This document shows, one piece after another, positions 9,068 to 17,832 of a stretch of DNA of 64,000 nt. The notes below the pieces were generated by a model. It ran no database searches. It was not told the origin of the DNA and worked only from the letters and a program-made list of their open reading frames with translations. Location of the stretch: the NCBI RefSeq assembly GCF_004521965.1, contig NZ_SDGK01000006.1:1-64000 (forward strand). The letters are read 5' to 3'. The DNA is from Weissella cibaria. Lineage in GTDB: Bacteria > Bacillota > Bacilli > Lactobacillales > Lactobacillaceae. Both the position numbers and the translations under genes were made by a program. Every line of letters starts with the position of its first letter. Within the stretch, counting starts at the first letter, position 1.

Positions 9068-9175
9068 ATGAAAAAGCGTTATATGAGGAACATTACGGGG
9101 GTTCACGCTGGCACAACGTACGCTGGTTCATTGACGTGGTAGTTTAATAATCTGCCCGGGACGACAACAAGTTAA
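9068..9175 (+). pseudogene. Tiny remnant of a second WxL-domain protein
   Basis: The ATG at 9068, preceded by GGAAGGGGATG, reads MKKRYMRNITG, then the terminal WxL motif region (AGTTYAGSLTW), a stop at 9140-9142, and in the same frame FNNLPGTTTS to a stop at 9173-9175. That is the first few and last few residues of a WxL protein with everything between deleted, plus a nonsense change right after the conserved Trp. Confidence 0.65.
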
Positions 9176-9222
9176 GAACGTTCCTTTTTTAGGGATTTTT
9201 CGTTTGGGGTGGTGGAAAAGGG

Positions 9223-9228
9223 TATAAT
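9223..9228 (+). promoter_or_regulatory. -10 box of a structured RNA
   Basis: TATAAT directly precedes the structured RNA that starts near 9231-9236. Confidence 0.5.
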
Positions 9229-9230
9229 TA

Positions 9231-9368
9231 GAGGTACGTAAAGGACAGTTTATCTTTTTAGCCATCTAACCAATGGTCTGTTCCTTTACCTCATATAACC
9301 ATACAGACCTACTAGGGTAATCTCTTACTGGTGGGTCAGCGAAACCATGGGTACTACCCATGGTTTTT
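9231..9368 (+). ncRNA. Unassigned three-helix RNA ending in a perfect terminator
   Basis: Helix 1 pairs GAGG plus TAAAGGACAG (9231-9248) with CTGTTCCTTTACCTC (9278-9292) and encloses a small CCAT/ATGG hairpin. Helix 2 pairs GACCTACTAG (9306-9315) with CTGGTGGGTC (9328-9337). The terminator is an 11-bp perfect stem, AAACCATGGGT (9342-9352) with ACCCATGGTTT (9356-9366), and Ts. A separate TACAAT box (9373-9378) then drives the next gene, so this looks like a stand-alone transcript or an attenuator. I do not recognise a family. Confidence 0.6.
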
Positions 9369-9372
9369 CTGT

Positions 9373-9378
9373 TACAAT
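9373..9378 (+). promoter_or_regulatory. -10 box for the Ig-like protein gene
   Basis: TACAAT just after the terminator of the structured RNA, 42 bases before the gene start. Confidence 0.4.
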
Positions 9379-9419
9379 AGAAGGTAAAGATAAACAGTTA
9401 AAGAGATGAGGATCTCATA

Positions 9420-10166
9420 ATGAATGAAACAAAAGTAAATTTAGTTGCTTCAACTTTGACAAATAGCTTAGGGACGACGGTCATTGGACACGTTGGGGTA
9501 CCGGCAGCTGTGATCAATGTGAAGTATCCAAATGGTAAATATGATACGGTCGTTTCAGACAACCAAGGTGATTTTGTGATCAAGGCGCCAGCTGGCGTTA
9601 TTGATGGAAAAATTTTGGTGGAGGCTCAGTTGCCTGGTGATGTCGCGTCAAAGGAAGCGGTTACGTTAACGATTGATATTCCAGCGCCAGTTGTGACGGC
9701 GATTATTTCAACACAAGATAATCAACGCTTGCTGGAAGGTCGGGTTAATCAGCCAGATGTCGATGTAACCGTTAAACTTAATGAAGAAGATGACCCTGTC
9801 TTTTTATTAGTTGATAATAGCCACGAATTTGAGCTGGTACTACCTGAAAACACGACACCAGCGCAAGTTGAAGTGATTGCTAAGAGCCGTATTACTGGCA
9901 AGACAGCAACTACTAAGGTTGGGTTAGGCGTTACGACTAAGACGCTTGTCATGCCAGCATTAACAGATGACATGATTGCCGAATATGTCGCTAAGGAAAA
10001 GGAACAGCAGGCTGCGGCTGAAAAGACGCCACGTCCGTTTCAACCGGCAGCGGAAACAGCACCAGTTGATATTCCAGAAGAAGTTGTTGATGAGGCGCCT
10101 GCCACGCGTCAACAAGAGAAGCGAACCGGTCTTCGTGGTTTTTTCTCAAAGCTATTTGGCAAGTAA
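9420..10166 (+). CDS. Unknown protein with Ig-like (carboxypeptidase-regulatory-like) repeats and basic C-terminal tail
   Basis: A 248-residue protein with no signal peptide. Residues about 15-90 and 95-175 look like two beta-sandwich repeats of the bacterial Ig/carboxypeptidase-regulatory kind (patterns such as VSDNQGDFVIKAP and ILVEAQLPG). A Pro/Glu/Ala-rich linker (about 190-235) follows, then a basic, Phe-rich end (GLRGFFSKLFGK). The end resembles that of YueI at 840. I do not recognise a family of known function. GAGG lies 9 bases before the ATG. It has its own promoter and a strong terminator. Confidence 0.7.
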   Translation: MNETKVNLVASTLTNSLGTTVIGHVGVPAAVINVKYPNGKYDTVVSDNQGDFVIKAPAGVIDGKILVEAQLPGDVASKEAVTLTIDIPAPVVTAIISTQDNQRLLEGRVNQPDVDVTVKLNEEDDPVFLLVDNSHEFELVLPENTTPAQVEVIAKSRITGKTATTKVGLGVTTKTLVMPALTDDMIAEYVAKEKEQQAAAEKTPRPFQPAAETAPVDIPEEVVDEAPATRQQEKRTGLRGFFSKLFGK

Positions 10167-10175
10167 TCAAAAACA

Positions 10176-10215
10176 AAAACGACATTCAGAGCATGTGCTC
10201 TAAATGTCGTTTTTC
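10176..10215. terminator. Strong, probably bidirectional terminator
   Basis: AAAACGACATT-AGAGCA pairs with TGCTCT-AATGTCGTTTT. A and T tracts on both sides suit both the plus-strand gene before it and the minus-strand tRNA after it. Confidence 0.85.
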
Positions 10216-10229
10216 TAATTGACGGTTTA

Positions 10230-10303
10230 TACCCCCTCAGGGATTCGAACCCTGGACCCGCGGATTAAAAGTCCGTTGCTCTAACCAGCTGAGCTAAGGA
10301 GGC
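10230..10303 (-). tRNA. tRNA-Lys (UUU anticodon)
   Basis: Read on the minus strand, 74 nt starting GCCTCCTTAGCTCAG form a full cloverleaf. The acceptor stem is GCCTCCT with AGGGGGT. The D arm is standard, the anticodon loop is CTTTTAA with anticodon TTT, and the T arm is CAGGG-TTCGAAT-CCCTG. The 3' CCA is not encoded. The gene stands alone, transcribed against its neighbours. Confidence 0.95.
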
Positions 10304-10399
10304 GTCAATACAGTTATTATTATGCACAAGCCACCAAAATTGTGCAAGAGGTTATGTTAAAATAATAAAGATAAGTTTAAGAGAAGACGAGGATACCGT

Positions 10400-11167
10400 A
10401 TGTTTAAGGATAAACGAGTACTTGTTGCGGCCATTATGATTTTGGCGGCAATTGCAGTCGTATTTGCGATTGTCACGAATGGCACAAAAGGCAGTGAATC
10501 AAACCGTGCGAAGGAGACTTCTAAAACAGTGAAGAAGTCATCGAAGTCATTATCTGAAAAGTCGGCAAGTGTTGCCAAGTCGGCGAAGACTTCAAGTAAG
10601 CAAGATCAAGATAAGTCATCAAGCAGTTCTAACAAGGATTCGAGTTCATCATCAAGTTCAGCGAGTGCTAGTTCATCAAGTAGCGCTACCGACAAGTTTG
10701 ATGTGACGGCAGCCTTGAAGGGCGTTGACGGCGCACCTGCAGTATTGTCAACGAATATTGGGGCGACATCAGCACAAGTCGTCCTGGCTGACAATGCTAC
10801 TCAGGATTTTGATGCCTACACAGGAGCTTATGCAAAGTCAGCTGTTGCGATTTTGAAGGCAGCAGCCAAGACTGGCAAGATGACGGACATTTATGTGGCA
10901 CGCCAAGTTAAGTTGGAAGACGGGACTGAGTTCGCGATTGCCGGTTATTGGACGGGTGATCAATTGAAGAATGCCGGGAACTTGGCAGACAATACATCGA
11001 TGAAGGATTTGTTGGTCAATGCAAGTCGTTACTATATCGGTGGCTCGGTCTGGGGTACGTTCTCACAACAACAGAAGAATGATTACACGAATCACCAACA
11101 AGGTGGTCAAATTGGTGATAATCAAGACTTTACCAAGTGGGTGACGTCAGGTACGACGAAACAATAG
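10400..11167 (+). CDS. Membrane-anchored serine-rich extracellular protein, unknown function
   Basis: A 255-residue protein. Residues 7-26 form an N-terminal membrane helix after a short basic start. Residues about 35-98 are a Lys/Ser-rich low-complexity linker with long Ser runs, and residues about 100-255 are a soluble domain facing outward. The domain has many Ala, Thr and Asp residues and ends TSGTTKQ. I recognise no family or catalytic motif. The long Ser linker suggests a spacer across the wall (inference). Confidence 0.75.
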   Translation: MFKDKRVLVAAIMILAAIAVVFAIVTNGTKGSESNRAKETSKTVKKSSKSLSEKSASVAKSAKTSSKQDQDKSSSSSNKDSSSSSSSASASSSSSATDKFDVTAALKGVDGAPAVLSTNIGATSAQVVLADNATQDFDAYTGAYAKSAVAILKAAAKTGKMTDIYVARQVKLEDGTEFAIAGYWTGDQLKNAGNLADNTSMKDLLVNASRYYIGGSVWGTFSQQQKNDYTNHQQGGQIGDNQDFTKWVTSGTTKQ

Positions 11168-11221
11168 TATTGAAGAGCCTGCAGATTATTTTGTCTGCGG
11201 GATTTTTAATTTGGCGCACGG

Positions 11222-11264
11222 AAAAGCACCCCAACTACTATGTTTCGTGATAGTGGGGTGCTTT
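11222..11264. terminator. Bidirectional terminator between convergent genes
   Basis: AAAAGCACCCC-ACTAT and ATAGT-GGGGTGCTTT form a long stem. It lies between the plus-strand Ser-rich protein and the minus-strand hemolysin III gene. Confidence 0.85.
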
Positions 11265-11283
11265 AAATATTTTGACTATGCTA

Positions 11284-11937
11284 TTAAAACAACATGCTGA
11301 AGATTGAGACGTACATTAAGGCGGCACCGCCGAGGACGAATAGGTGCCAATAGACGTGACTCATTGGCAACTTTGGAATTAAGTATACGCCGGCACCTAA
11401 TGTGTAGGTAATACCACCCGCTAATAGCAGGTTAAATGCAAGCGGTGTTAATGAATGGTGTAATGATGGAAAGGCTAAGATGATTAGCCAGCCCATGACA
11501 ACATAAATGAGGACTGACACCCAAGGCCAGCGACCGACAAAGAATAGGTCGTAGATGATGCCAGCAATTGTTAGTCCAAGAATTGTGCCCCAAATTGGCC
11601 AGCCAACATTATGTGGTAAGAACAACCAAGTGTAAGGCGTGTAACTTCCTAAAATCACCAGGTAGATACCAGAGTGATCTAAGAACTGAAATATCTTACC
11701 AGCTTTGGTAAAGACCAACGCATGAAAGAGGGTTGAAGCGAGCAGAAAAGTGATGATTGAAAGCGCGTAAATCCAAAGGGCGACCATTGTAAAGCCATCA
11801 AAGTCAGCGTGCATACTTTCCCAAAGTAGCAATGTGGCGCCACCAACGGCAGCTAATACGCCAAGTCCGTGGGTGACGGCGTTTAATGTTTCATAGGTAA
11901 TTAAGTAACGGCGATTCTCATTTGTTAAGACAGGCAT
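11284..11937 (-). CDS. Hemolysin III family membrane protein (PAQR-like)
   Basis: A 217-residue, seven-helix integral membrane protein of the hemolysin III/YqfA/PAQR family. The sequence shows the family pattern: a soluble start, THGLG near residue 25, HSG in the middle (FLDHSGIY), and a C-terminal conserved H region (SHVYWHLFVLGG). PAQR-fold proteins bind a metal with these His residues and many have hydrolase-like activity; the bacterial role is unsettled despite the name. I chose the ATG at 11937 because GGAGGTG sits 8 bases before it; an upstream GTG overlaps that site. Confidence 0.9.
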   Translation of the reverse strand: MPVLTNENRRYLITYETLNAVTHGLGVLAAVGGATLLLWESMHADFDGFTMVALWIYALSIITFLLASTLFHALVFTKAGKIFQFLDHSGIYLVILGSYTPYTWLFLPHNVGWPIWGTILGLTIAGIIYDLFFVGRWPWVSVLIYVVMGWLIILAFPSLHHSLTPLAFNLLLAGGITYTLGAGVYLIPKLPMSHVYWHLFVLGGAALMYVSIFSMLF

Positions 11938-12096
11938 GATGCACACCTCCGTGTTTTCGTTTTTTATTGTTGTAACTATCGTAACGCCAACATCTGGTGT
12001 TGTAAACTAGATGAACTGAATTTTGACTTTAAATGGTTACTGACGGTCATTTTCTGTATACTGTATCGGTAGTGAAAATGTTGGGGGTGAAAAATA

Positions 12097-12711
12097 ATGA
12101 TGACCTTGTTGAAGGGCATGATGATTGGTTTTGCATTCGTTGCACCAATTGGCATGCAAAATTTGTATGTGTTTAATAACGCGATGAATAACCACTTGCG
12201 GCGTGCGTTTTTGTACGTCTTGTTTGTGTGGATTGCCGATTCAGCGTTTTCGATGGCCGCGTTCTTCGGGATGGGAGCGTTGATTAGTTCTCATGATACG
12301 CTCAAACTAATTGTGATGCTGTTGGGAGGCTTGTTAGTGATGTGGATTGGTTACGGCATTCTACGAGGAGCCAATTCGGTGCAACTGAATACGCAACAGA
12401 ACGCCATGTCACTGAAAAAGGCACTAGTAACAGCGGTGATTGTGTCGTGGGCTAATCCACAGGCGTTAATTGACGGTAGTTTGATGCTTGGTGCACTACG
12501 GGGAACTTTGGCGGATTCGCAAGTGTGGCCGTTTATTATCGGTGTTATTATGGCGACATTTATTTGGTTTAGTGGCATCACGATTACGATGAATTTGCTA
12601 AAAGATCGCTTACCGAAACGAGTATTGGTTTGGGTCAATATCCTTTCTGCGGTCATTGTACTGGGATACGGGGTCTACTTATTGGTAGAAGCGATTAGCA
12701 TGTTAATTTAA
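12097..12711 (+). CDS. LysE/ArgO family amino acid exporter
   Basis: A 204-residue protein with about six membrane helices. The N-terminal helix carries the LysE-family pattern (FVAPIGMQNLYV, residues 14-25) and a central SWANPQALIDG motif (about residues 115-125) matches the family's second repeat. Members export basic amino acids such as lysine or arginine; the substrate here is not certain. GGGGGTG precedes the ATG. It is divergent from the hemolysin III gene and probably co-transcribed with the tautomerase 16 bases downstream. Confidence 0.85.
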   Translation: MMTLLKGMMIGFAFVAPIGMQNLYVFNNAMNNHLRRAFLYVLFVWIADSAFSMAAFFGMGALISSHDTLKLIVMLLGGLLVMWIGYGILRGANSVQLNTQQNAMSLKKALVTAVIVSWANPQALIDGSLMLGALRGTLADSQVWPFIIGVIMATFIWFSGITITMNLLKDRLPKRVLVWVNILSAVIVLGYGVYLLVEAISMLI

Positions 12712-12727
12712 GAAATGAGGCGAAAAA

Positions 12728-13123
12728 ATGCCATTACTACGATTTGATTTATATAAGACAGGTTGGGAAGATAAGTCACGCGTGAAGCAATTGTTGGACT
12801 TGTCATATGAGGTGATGCGTGAAACGTTTGATGCGCCTGAAGGGGATCGTTACCAAATCGTAAGCTACCACGAGCCGGAAGATTTCATTATGGCAGACAC
12901 GGGGCTTGGATTTACGCGAACGAATCAATTTATTTCTTTGTCAGTTCGTACGCGTCCACGCACAACGGAACAGAAGGAAAACTTCTATCGTAAGCTGGTG
13001 GCGCGCATTCATAGTGAGCTGGGAATTGATCCACAGGATGTGATGATTAATCTGGTCTCAAACACGGATGAGGATTGGAGCTTTGGGTTAGGTAAGGCAC
13101 AATTCTTGACGGGCGACTTATAG
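12728..13123 (+). CDS. Tautomerase-superfamily protein (YrdN-like)
   Basis: A 131-residue protein starting MPLLRFD. After Met removal the N-terminal Pro would be the catalytic base of the 4-oxalocrotonate tautomerase superfamily. The segment DRYQIVSYHEP and the C-terminal GIDPQDVMINL match the longer YrdN/Tautomerase_3 type. The physiological substrate is unknown. The gene follows the LysE-type exporter with GAGGCG as ribosome binding site. Confidence 0.85.
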   Translation: MPLLRFDLYKTGWEDKSRVKQLLDLSYEVMRETFDAPEGDRYQIVSYHEPEDFIMADTGLGFTRTNQFISLSVRTRPRTTEQKENFYRKLVARIHSELGIDPQDVMINLVSNTDEDWSFGLGKAQFLTGDL

Positions 13124-13130
13124 AATTACA

Positions 13131-13159
13131 TTGTGACTAAAAGTTATTTCTGTTATGAT
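13131..13159 (+). promoter_or_regulatory. Promoter (TTGTGA-N17-TATGAT)
   Basis: A near-consensus sigma-A promoter with exact 17-base spacing. A hairpin follows at 13172-13207 (GAAAGAGGTA with TACCTCTTTC), without a T-run, in the untranslated leader of the next gene. Confidence 0.6.
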
Positions 13160-13256
13160 AAATATATTAACGAAAGAGGTATCTGGCAATCGTCAGGTAC
13201 CTCTTTCCTGCTTTAAGGAGATATAACGATACCATTAACAATTAACAGGGGGCATT

Positions 13257-13544
13257 ATGTCAGAGACAAAAGAACGCTACGTGACATATGAAGAATTCAA
13301 TGACTTTAAGCGCCATGATTTTCAAGAATTAAAGCGAGGTGTTAAAGGCTTACGTAGTGACGTAAGGGAAATTCGAATTGATTTGAAGGAAAGTCGCATC
13401 GAACTGACAGAATTACGTGGCGACTTGAAGGTTCTGACACAACGAGTTGATGGCATCGTCACATCGCTGAATTGGTACAAGTATGTCTTTGTACTAGTGG
13501 TTTTAGCACCATTTATTGAGCGCTTGGTGTCACACTTTATTTGA
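13257..13544 (+). CDS. Small coiled-coil membrane protein
   Basis: A 95-residue protein. Residues 1-70 are charged, with heptad-like repeats of Leu, Ile and Val between Arg, Lys, Asp and Glu (GLRSDVREIRIDLKES), so a coiled coil is likely. Residues about 73-92 form a C-terminal membrane helix. This is a tail-anchored design of unknown function, similar to DUF1640- or hemolysin-XhlA-like small proteins but not assignable. An AGGGGG site sits only 4 bases before the ATG, while a better AAGGAG lies at 13215-13220 with no ATG in range. Confidence 0.65.
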   Translation: MSETKERYVTYEEFNDFKRHDFQELKRGVKGLRSDVREIRIDLKESRIELTELRGDLKVLTQRVDGIVTSLNWYKYVFVLVVLAPFIERLVSHFI

Positions 13545-13589
13545 GCATCATGCCTTGCTTTTCTAACTAAATAAACGTAAAATACCTTT

Positions 13590-13832
13590 TATAGCAATTC
13601 ACTAAAAAGTAAGTTAAACGGCGATTGTCCAGCGAGTGCACAGGTGATGAGAAGTGCATCAATCAGTTTAGGTGAAAGTAGTTAGTGGGCCGCACCGGTG
13701 AACGTGAGTAGTCGATGCCGTGAGAAACGCGTTAAGTTCTAACGAGATAGCGGGAGCAGTCCCGTTAAATCAGGTGGTACCGCGATTAAGTCGCCCTGAT
13801 CATACAAGTTAGTATGGTTAGGGTGTTTTTTA
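13590..13832 (+). promoter_or_regulatory. T-box leader of valS
   Basis: The T-box consensus AGGTGGTACCGCG is at 13772-13784. It is followed by a terminator (CGCCCT ... AGGGTG, then a T-run to 13832). The 5' part has the stem I features of tRNA-sensing leaders. A TAAAAT box at 13578-13583 gives the start. Uncharged tRNA-Val pairs with the specifier and the T-box to prevent termination. I could not fix the Val specifier codon by eye. Confidence 0.92.
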
Positions 13833-13883
13833 TTTGCGACCATCTGTTATTAAGATAGCTATTATTTATAAGGAGAATTTCAC

Positions 13884-16547
13884 ATGCGCGAAATTGATAT
13901 GCCTGGAAAGTATGACGCCACTGCTGTCGAAGCTGGCCGTTATGACAAGTGGGTGCAAGAGAACCGCTTTAAGCCATCAGGAAACGATAAGGCTCGTCCT
14001 TACTCAATCGTTATCCCACCACCAAACGTTACAGGTAAGTTGCACTTGGGTCACGCTTGGGACACGACATTGCAAGATATGATTATCCGCCAAAAGCGTA
14101 TGCAAGGTTTTGACACGTTGTGGTTGCCAGGAATGGACCACGCTGGTATCGCGACGCAAGCGAAGGTTGAACAACGTTTGGCTGAACAAGGTGTGTCACG
14201 TTACGACTTGGGTCGCGAAAAGTTTGTTGATCAAGTTTGGGACTGGAAGAACGAATATGCGGCGACCATCAAGTCACAATGGGGTAAGATGGGACTTTCT
14301 TTGGACTACTCACGTGAGCGTTTCACGTTGGACGAAGGATTGTCAGAAGCTGTTCGCAAGGTCTTTGTGACGTTGTATGAAAGGGGTTTGATTTACCGTG
14401 GTGAGTACATCATCAACTGGGATCCTAAGGCTCGTACGGCTTTGTCAGATATCGAAGTTATCCACCAAGACGACGAAGGGGCTTTCTACCACGTGAAGTA
14501 CCCATTTGTTGAAGCGGGTGTGACTTACGACGGTAAGGACTATATTGAAATTGCTACGACGCGTCCTGAAACGATGTTTGGTGACGTTGCGGTTGCCGTT
14601 CACCCATCAGACGAACGCTACAAGGATTTGGTTGGTAAGATGGTGCGCGTCCCACTTGTTGGTCGCGAGATTCCAATTATCGCAGACGAATACGTTGACC
14701 CAGAATTTGGATCAGGAATGGTGAAGATTACACCAGCCCACGATTCTAACGACTTTGGGGTTGGTAACCGTCACGACTTGGAACGTATCAATACGATGAA
14801 CGAAGATGCGTCAATGAACGAGCGTGCCGGCAAGTATGTTGGTATGGATCGCTTTGATGCCCGTAAGGCAATCGTTGCAGACCTGCAAGCCGAAGGTTGG
14901 ATCCTGGAGATCGAGCCAATCGTGCACTCAGTTGGTCACTCAGAGCGTACTGGTGTTCCAGTTGAGTCACGTTTGTCAACGCAATGGTTCGTTAAGATGC
15001 AACCATTGGCTGAGCAAGCTTTGGACATGCAAAAATCAGATGACCGTGTTAACTTCTACCCACCACGTTTCGAAGATACCTTCACGCGTTGGATGGACAA
15101 CATCCACGACTGGGTTATCTCACGTCAACTATGGTGGGGGCACCAAATCCCAGCTTGGTACCACAAGCAAACGGGCGAGATGTATGTTGGTATGGAAGCG
15201 CCTGAAGATATCGAAAACTGGGAGCAAGACTCTGACGTTTTGGATACGTGGTTCTCATCAGCTTTGTGGCCGTTCTCAACGATGGGTTGGCCTGATGAAG
15301 AGGCTGCAGACTTCAAGCGTTACTTCCCAACCAACACGTTGGTTACGGGATATGACATCATCTTCTTCTGGGTTGCGCGTATGATGTTCCAATCAAAGGA
15401 GTTCACGGGTCGTCGCCCATTTAAGAACGTTTTGATTCACGGTTTGATTCGTGACGAACAAGGACGCAAGATGTCAAAGTCTTTGGGTAACGGAATTGAC
15501 CCAATGGATGTCATCGAGAAGTACGGTGCTGATGCATTGCGCTGGTTCTTGGCAACTGGTTCCACGCCGGGTTTGGATGTTCGTTTCTCATACACGAAGA
15601 TGGACTCAGCTTGGAACTTCATCAACAAGATTTGGAACGCTTCACGTTACGTTATTATGAACTTGGACGACGAGACGAAAGTTGAATTGCCTGCTGACTT
15701 GTCAGTTTTGACGTTGGCTGACAAGTGGATTTTGTCACGTTTGAATGAAACGATTGCTTCAGTAAAAAAGAACTTTGATAAATTTGAGTTTGGCGAGGCG
15801 GGTCGTTCATTGTACAACTTCATCTGGAACGACTTCGCTGACTGGTACATCGAAATGACCAAGGAAACGTTGAACGGAAATGATGAAGCTGCCAAGAAGA
15901 ATGTGCAAGCTGTTTTGGCTTACGTTTTGGACAACACATTGCGTTTGCTACACCCAATCATGCCATTCGTAACCGAAGCTATCTGGCAAGAGATGCCACA
16001 CGACGGTGAGTCAATCGTGGTTGCTGTATACCCAGAAGAGAAGGCAGAATTGGATAACCCAACCGCTGAAGCTGACTTCCAAAGCTTGACGGATTTGATC
16101 AAGGCGGTTCGTACAATCCGTACGGAAGCCAATGCCCCAATGTCAACTGAAATCGACGTTTTGATTAAGACGTCAGATGAAAACTTGGCGCGCATCTTTG
16201 CTGAAAACTCAGATTACATCAACCGCTTTGTAAAGCCAAAGTCACTTAAAATTTCTGCTGATGTGGCTGCACCAAAGTTGGCCATGACGCAAATTATTTC
16301 TGGTGCTGAAGTTTATGTGCCTTTGGAAGAGTTGATTGACTTGGATGAAGAAATTGCCCGTTTGCAAGGTGATGTTAAGAAGTTTGCTGGTGAAGTAAAG
16401 CGTGCAGAAGGTAAGTTGGGTAATGAAAAGTTCGTGAACAACGCACCTGAAGCCGTGGTTGCAGAAGAACGTGAGAAGCTAACTGACTGGCAAGCTAAGT
16501 TGGCAGCAACCGAGTTTCGTTTGGCCGAATTGCAGGCTGCGAAGTAG
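13884..16547 (+). CDS. valS: Valyl-tRNA synthetase
   Basis: An 887-residue class I synthetase that charges tRNA-Val. The HIGH-type motif HLGH is at residues 54-57 and KMSKS at about 529-533. An editing (CP1) domain lies between them, and a C-terminal coiled-coil arm (about 815-887, LDEEIARLQ...) is typical of ValRS. AAGGAG precedes the ATG at 13884. Expression is set by the T-box leader directly upstream. The Leu codon TTG dominates, as expected for a highly expressed gene here. Confidence 0.97.
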   Translation: MREIDMPGKYDATAVEAGRYDKWVQENRFKPSGNDKARPYSIVIPPPNVTGKLHLGHAWDTTLQDMIIRQKRMQGFDTLWLPGMDHAGIATQAKVEQRLAEQGVSRYDLGREKFVDQVWDWKNEYAATIKSQWGKMGLSLDYSRERFTLDEGLSEAVRKVFVTLYERGLIYRGEYIINWDPKARTALSDIEVIHQDDEGAFYHVKYPFVEAGVTYDGKDYIEIATTRPETMFGDVAVAVHPSDERYKDLVGKMVRVPLVGREIPIIADEYVDPEFGSGMVKITPAHDSNDFGVGNRHDLERINTMNEDASMNERAGKYVGMDRFDARKAIVADLQAEGWILEIEPIVHSVGHSERTGVPVESRLSTQWFVKMQPLAEQALDMQKSDDRVNFYPPRFEDTFTRWMDNIHDWVISRQLWWGHQIPAWYHKQTGEMYVGMEAPEDIENWEQDSDVLDTWFSSALWPFSTMGWPDEEAADFKRYFPTNTLVTGYDIIFFWVARMMFQSKEFTGRRPFKNVLIHGLIRDEQGRKMSKSLGNGIDPMDVIEKYGADALRWFLATGSTPGLDVRFSYTKMDSAWNFINKIWNASRYVIMNLDDETKVELPADLSVLTLADKWILSRLNETIASVKKNFDKFEFGEAGRSLYNFIWNDFADWYIEMTKETLNGNDEAAKKNVQAVLAYVLDNTLRLLHPIMPFVTEAIWQEMPHDGESIVVAVYPEEKAELDNPTAEADFQSLTDLIKAVRTIRTEANAPMSTEIDVLIKTSDENLARIFAENSDYINRFVKPKSLKISADVAAPKLAMTQIISGAEVYVPLEELIDLDEEIARLQGDVKKFAGEVKRAEGKLGNEKFVNNAPEAVVAEEREKLTDWQAKLAATEFRLAELQAAK

Positions 16548-16804
16548 GACAGAGCATAGAGCAATGTTTTTTTGGCTGAAAGTCAAAAATCAAGTGTCCG
16601 GAGATAGGTGAATAAATGCTTGGTGCGCTATCAGTGTGCCAAAATTTATTTGCTTATCGTAGAGATTCCTGAAGTTGCGCCAGGCGCTCTGAAACGAGAT
16701 TGTTACTTCTAAAGGCTTGCAGGTCGTCGGCTTTTAGAGTATTATCTTATATATTGTTAATAACGAATTTAAGCTGTTCGTTGTTACAATGTTAGTAAAT
16801 TACA
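16548..16804. other. Intergenic region after valS
   Basis: No gene found. A GC-poor hairpin (TCTAAAGGC at 16708 pairing with GCTTTTAGA ending 16738) lacks a T-run. A TACAAT box at about 16783 lies just before the strong hairpin at 16808-16845, so a very short terminated transcript is possible. Confidence 0.35.
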
Positions 16805-16807
16805 CCT

Positions 16808-16848
16808 GTAAAAGCGCTGTTCGCATTTGTGAATGGCGCTTTTACTAT
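16808..16848 (+). terminator. Strong intrinsic terminator
   Basis: GTAAAAGCGC-GTTCGC pairs with GTGAAT-GCGCTTTTAC, a 16-17 bp stem with GU pairs, followed by a short T-rich tract. Confidence 0.7.
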
Positions 16849-16967
16849 TTCTGTGCGTTTTTGCAACAGTTAAATCATAAATTGTCCGTGCAAACGGAAG
16901 CGATAACCGGTATACATACATTATGTTGGTTTATCGAACAGTGAAAGCGTAAGAGAGAGTGAGAACT

Positions 16968-17704
16968 ATGTGGCGACGGAGCAAATGAATGGGCCAATGG
17001 GTGATGGCCAGCCTAACAATACTGCTCGCCGTGGGCACAATAAATGATGTGTCGGCTGCTGGGGCTTTAGTGTTTCAGGGAATGCTAGAATGCCTGATAA
17101 GGTCGAACAGCCGTTTTTGAGGCAGCTCAAGAATGGCAAACTGTTTTAAATGATGATGATTTGTTTGATGCTGCGGAAGCGACGCGGACGAACGTAACGG
17201 TTGTTTTGGATAGAACGCACGACGCCAGAACTGCGAAAGATGATGCTGTGGCCGTGACGAAAAGTACGGGGACCCCAACGAAACCGGCCTTTGAGATTGT
17301 GTTGTATAAGTGGGATATCAATCGGGCGTTAAAGCAAGATGGCTTTGCCACGCAGGGACAACAACTGCGGACGATTATGTTGCACGAATTAGGCCATACG
17401 ATGGGCTTGGCGCATAGTGCGAGCGCACATGATGTGATATATCCAATGACACTGGGACCAACGCAACACATTACCGCCGAGGATGTTCGCCAGTTGCCGT
17501 TTGCTGTTCGCAATGGTGTACAGCAGGAATTAGCAAAGCAAGATCGTGCCTGGTTTGCGCCCCGTCGTTGGTTACAATGCTGACAGAATTGGTTGTGAAA
17601 ACGTTTAAGCGACCACATAGTTTAGAAATTGCGGCGTTGAGTTTTGGTGGCGCACTTATGCTCACTGCGGTTAGCACGATGATTTATAATCGGCGGGCCC
17701 GCTG
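16968..17704 (+). pseudogene. Matrixin-like (M10) zinc metalloprotease, decayed
   Basis: ATG at 16968 reads MWRRSK then a stop. A restart shows a signal-peptide-like stretch and the frame changes near 17100. The catalytic region 17116-17580 has the zinc motif HELGHTMGLAH (about 17381-17413) with a following YPM Met-turn, which places it in the M10/astacin-like metzincins. A last frame change near 17578 leads to a C-terminal membrane helix and basic end (TMIYNRRAR). At least three lesions; the secreted, anchored protease is lost. Confidence 0.75.
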
Positions 17705-17728
17705 ATTAAAAACAGTAAAACGAGTATG

Positions 17729-17761
17729 ACGAGGCATCTAACCCTAGGTGCCTCGTTTTTT
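17729..17761 (+). terminator. Intrinsic terminator
   Basis: ACGAGGCA-CTA with TAG-TGCCTCGT and six Ts, before folC. Confidence 0.85.
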
Positions 17762-17832
17762 GCACCAAAAAATCGCTACAAGATATACGGTGTGTTAGGA
17801 TTGTAGAGATGAAAAGGGAGGCTCGTTTAGAG

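Noticed and set aside
10357-10794. Minus-strand frames rich in Leu/Glu opposite the Ser-rich protein
   Set aside because: Ser codons of the linker read backwards give such frames; no start signals.
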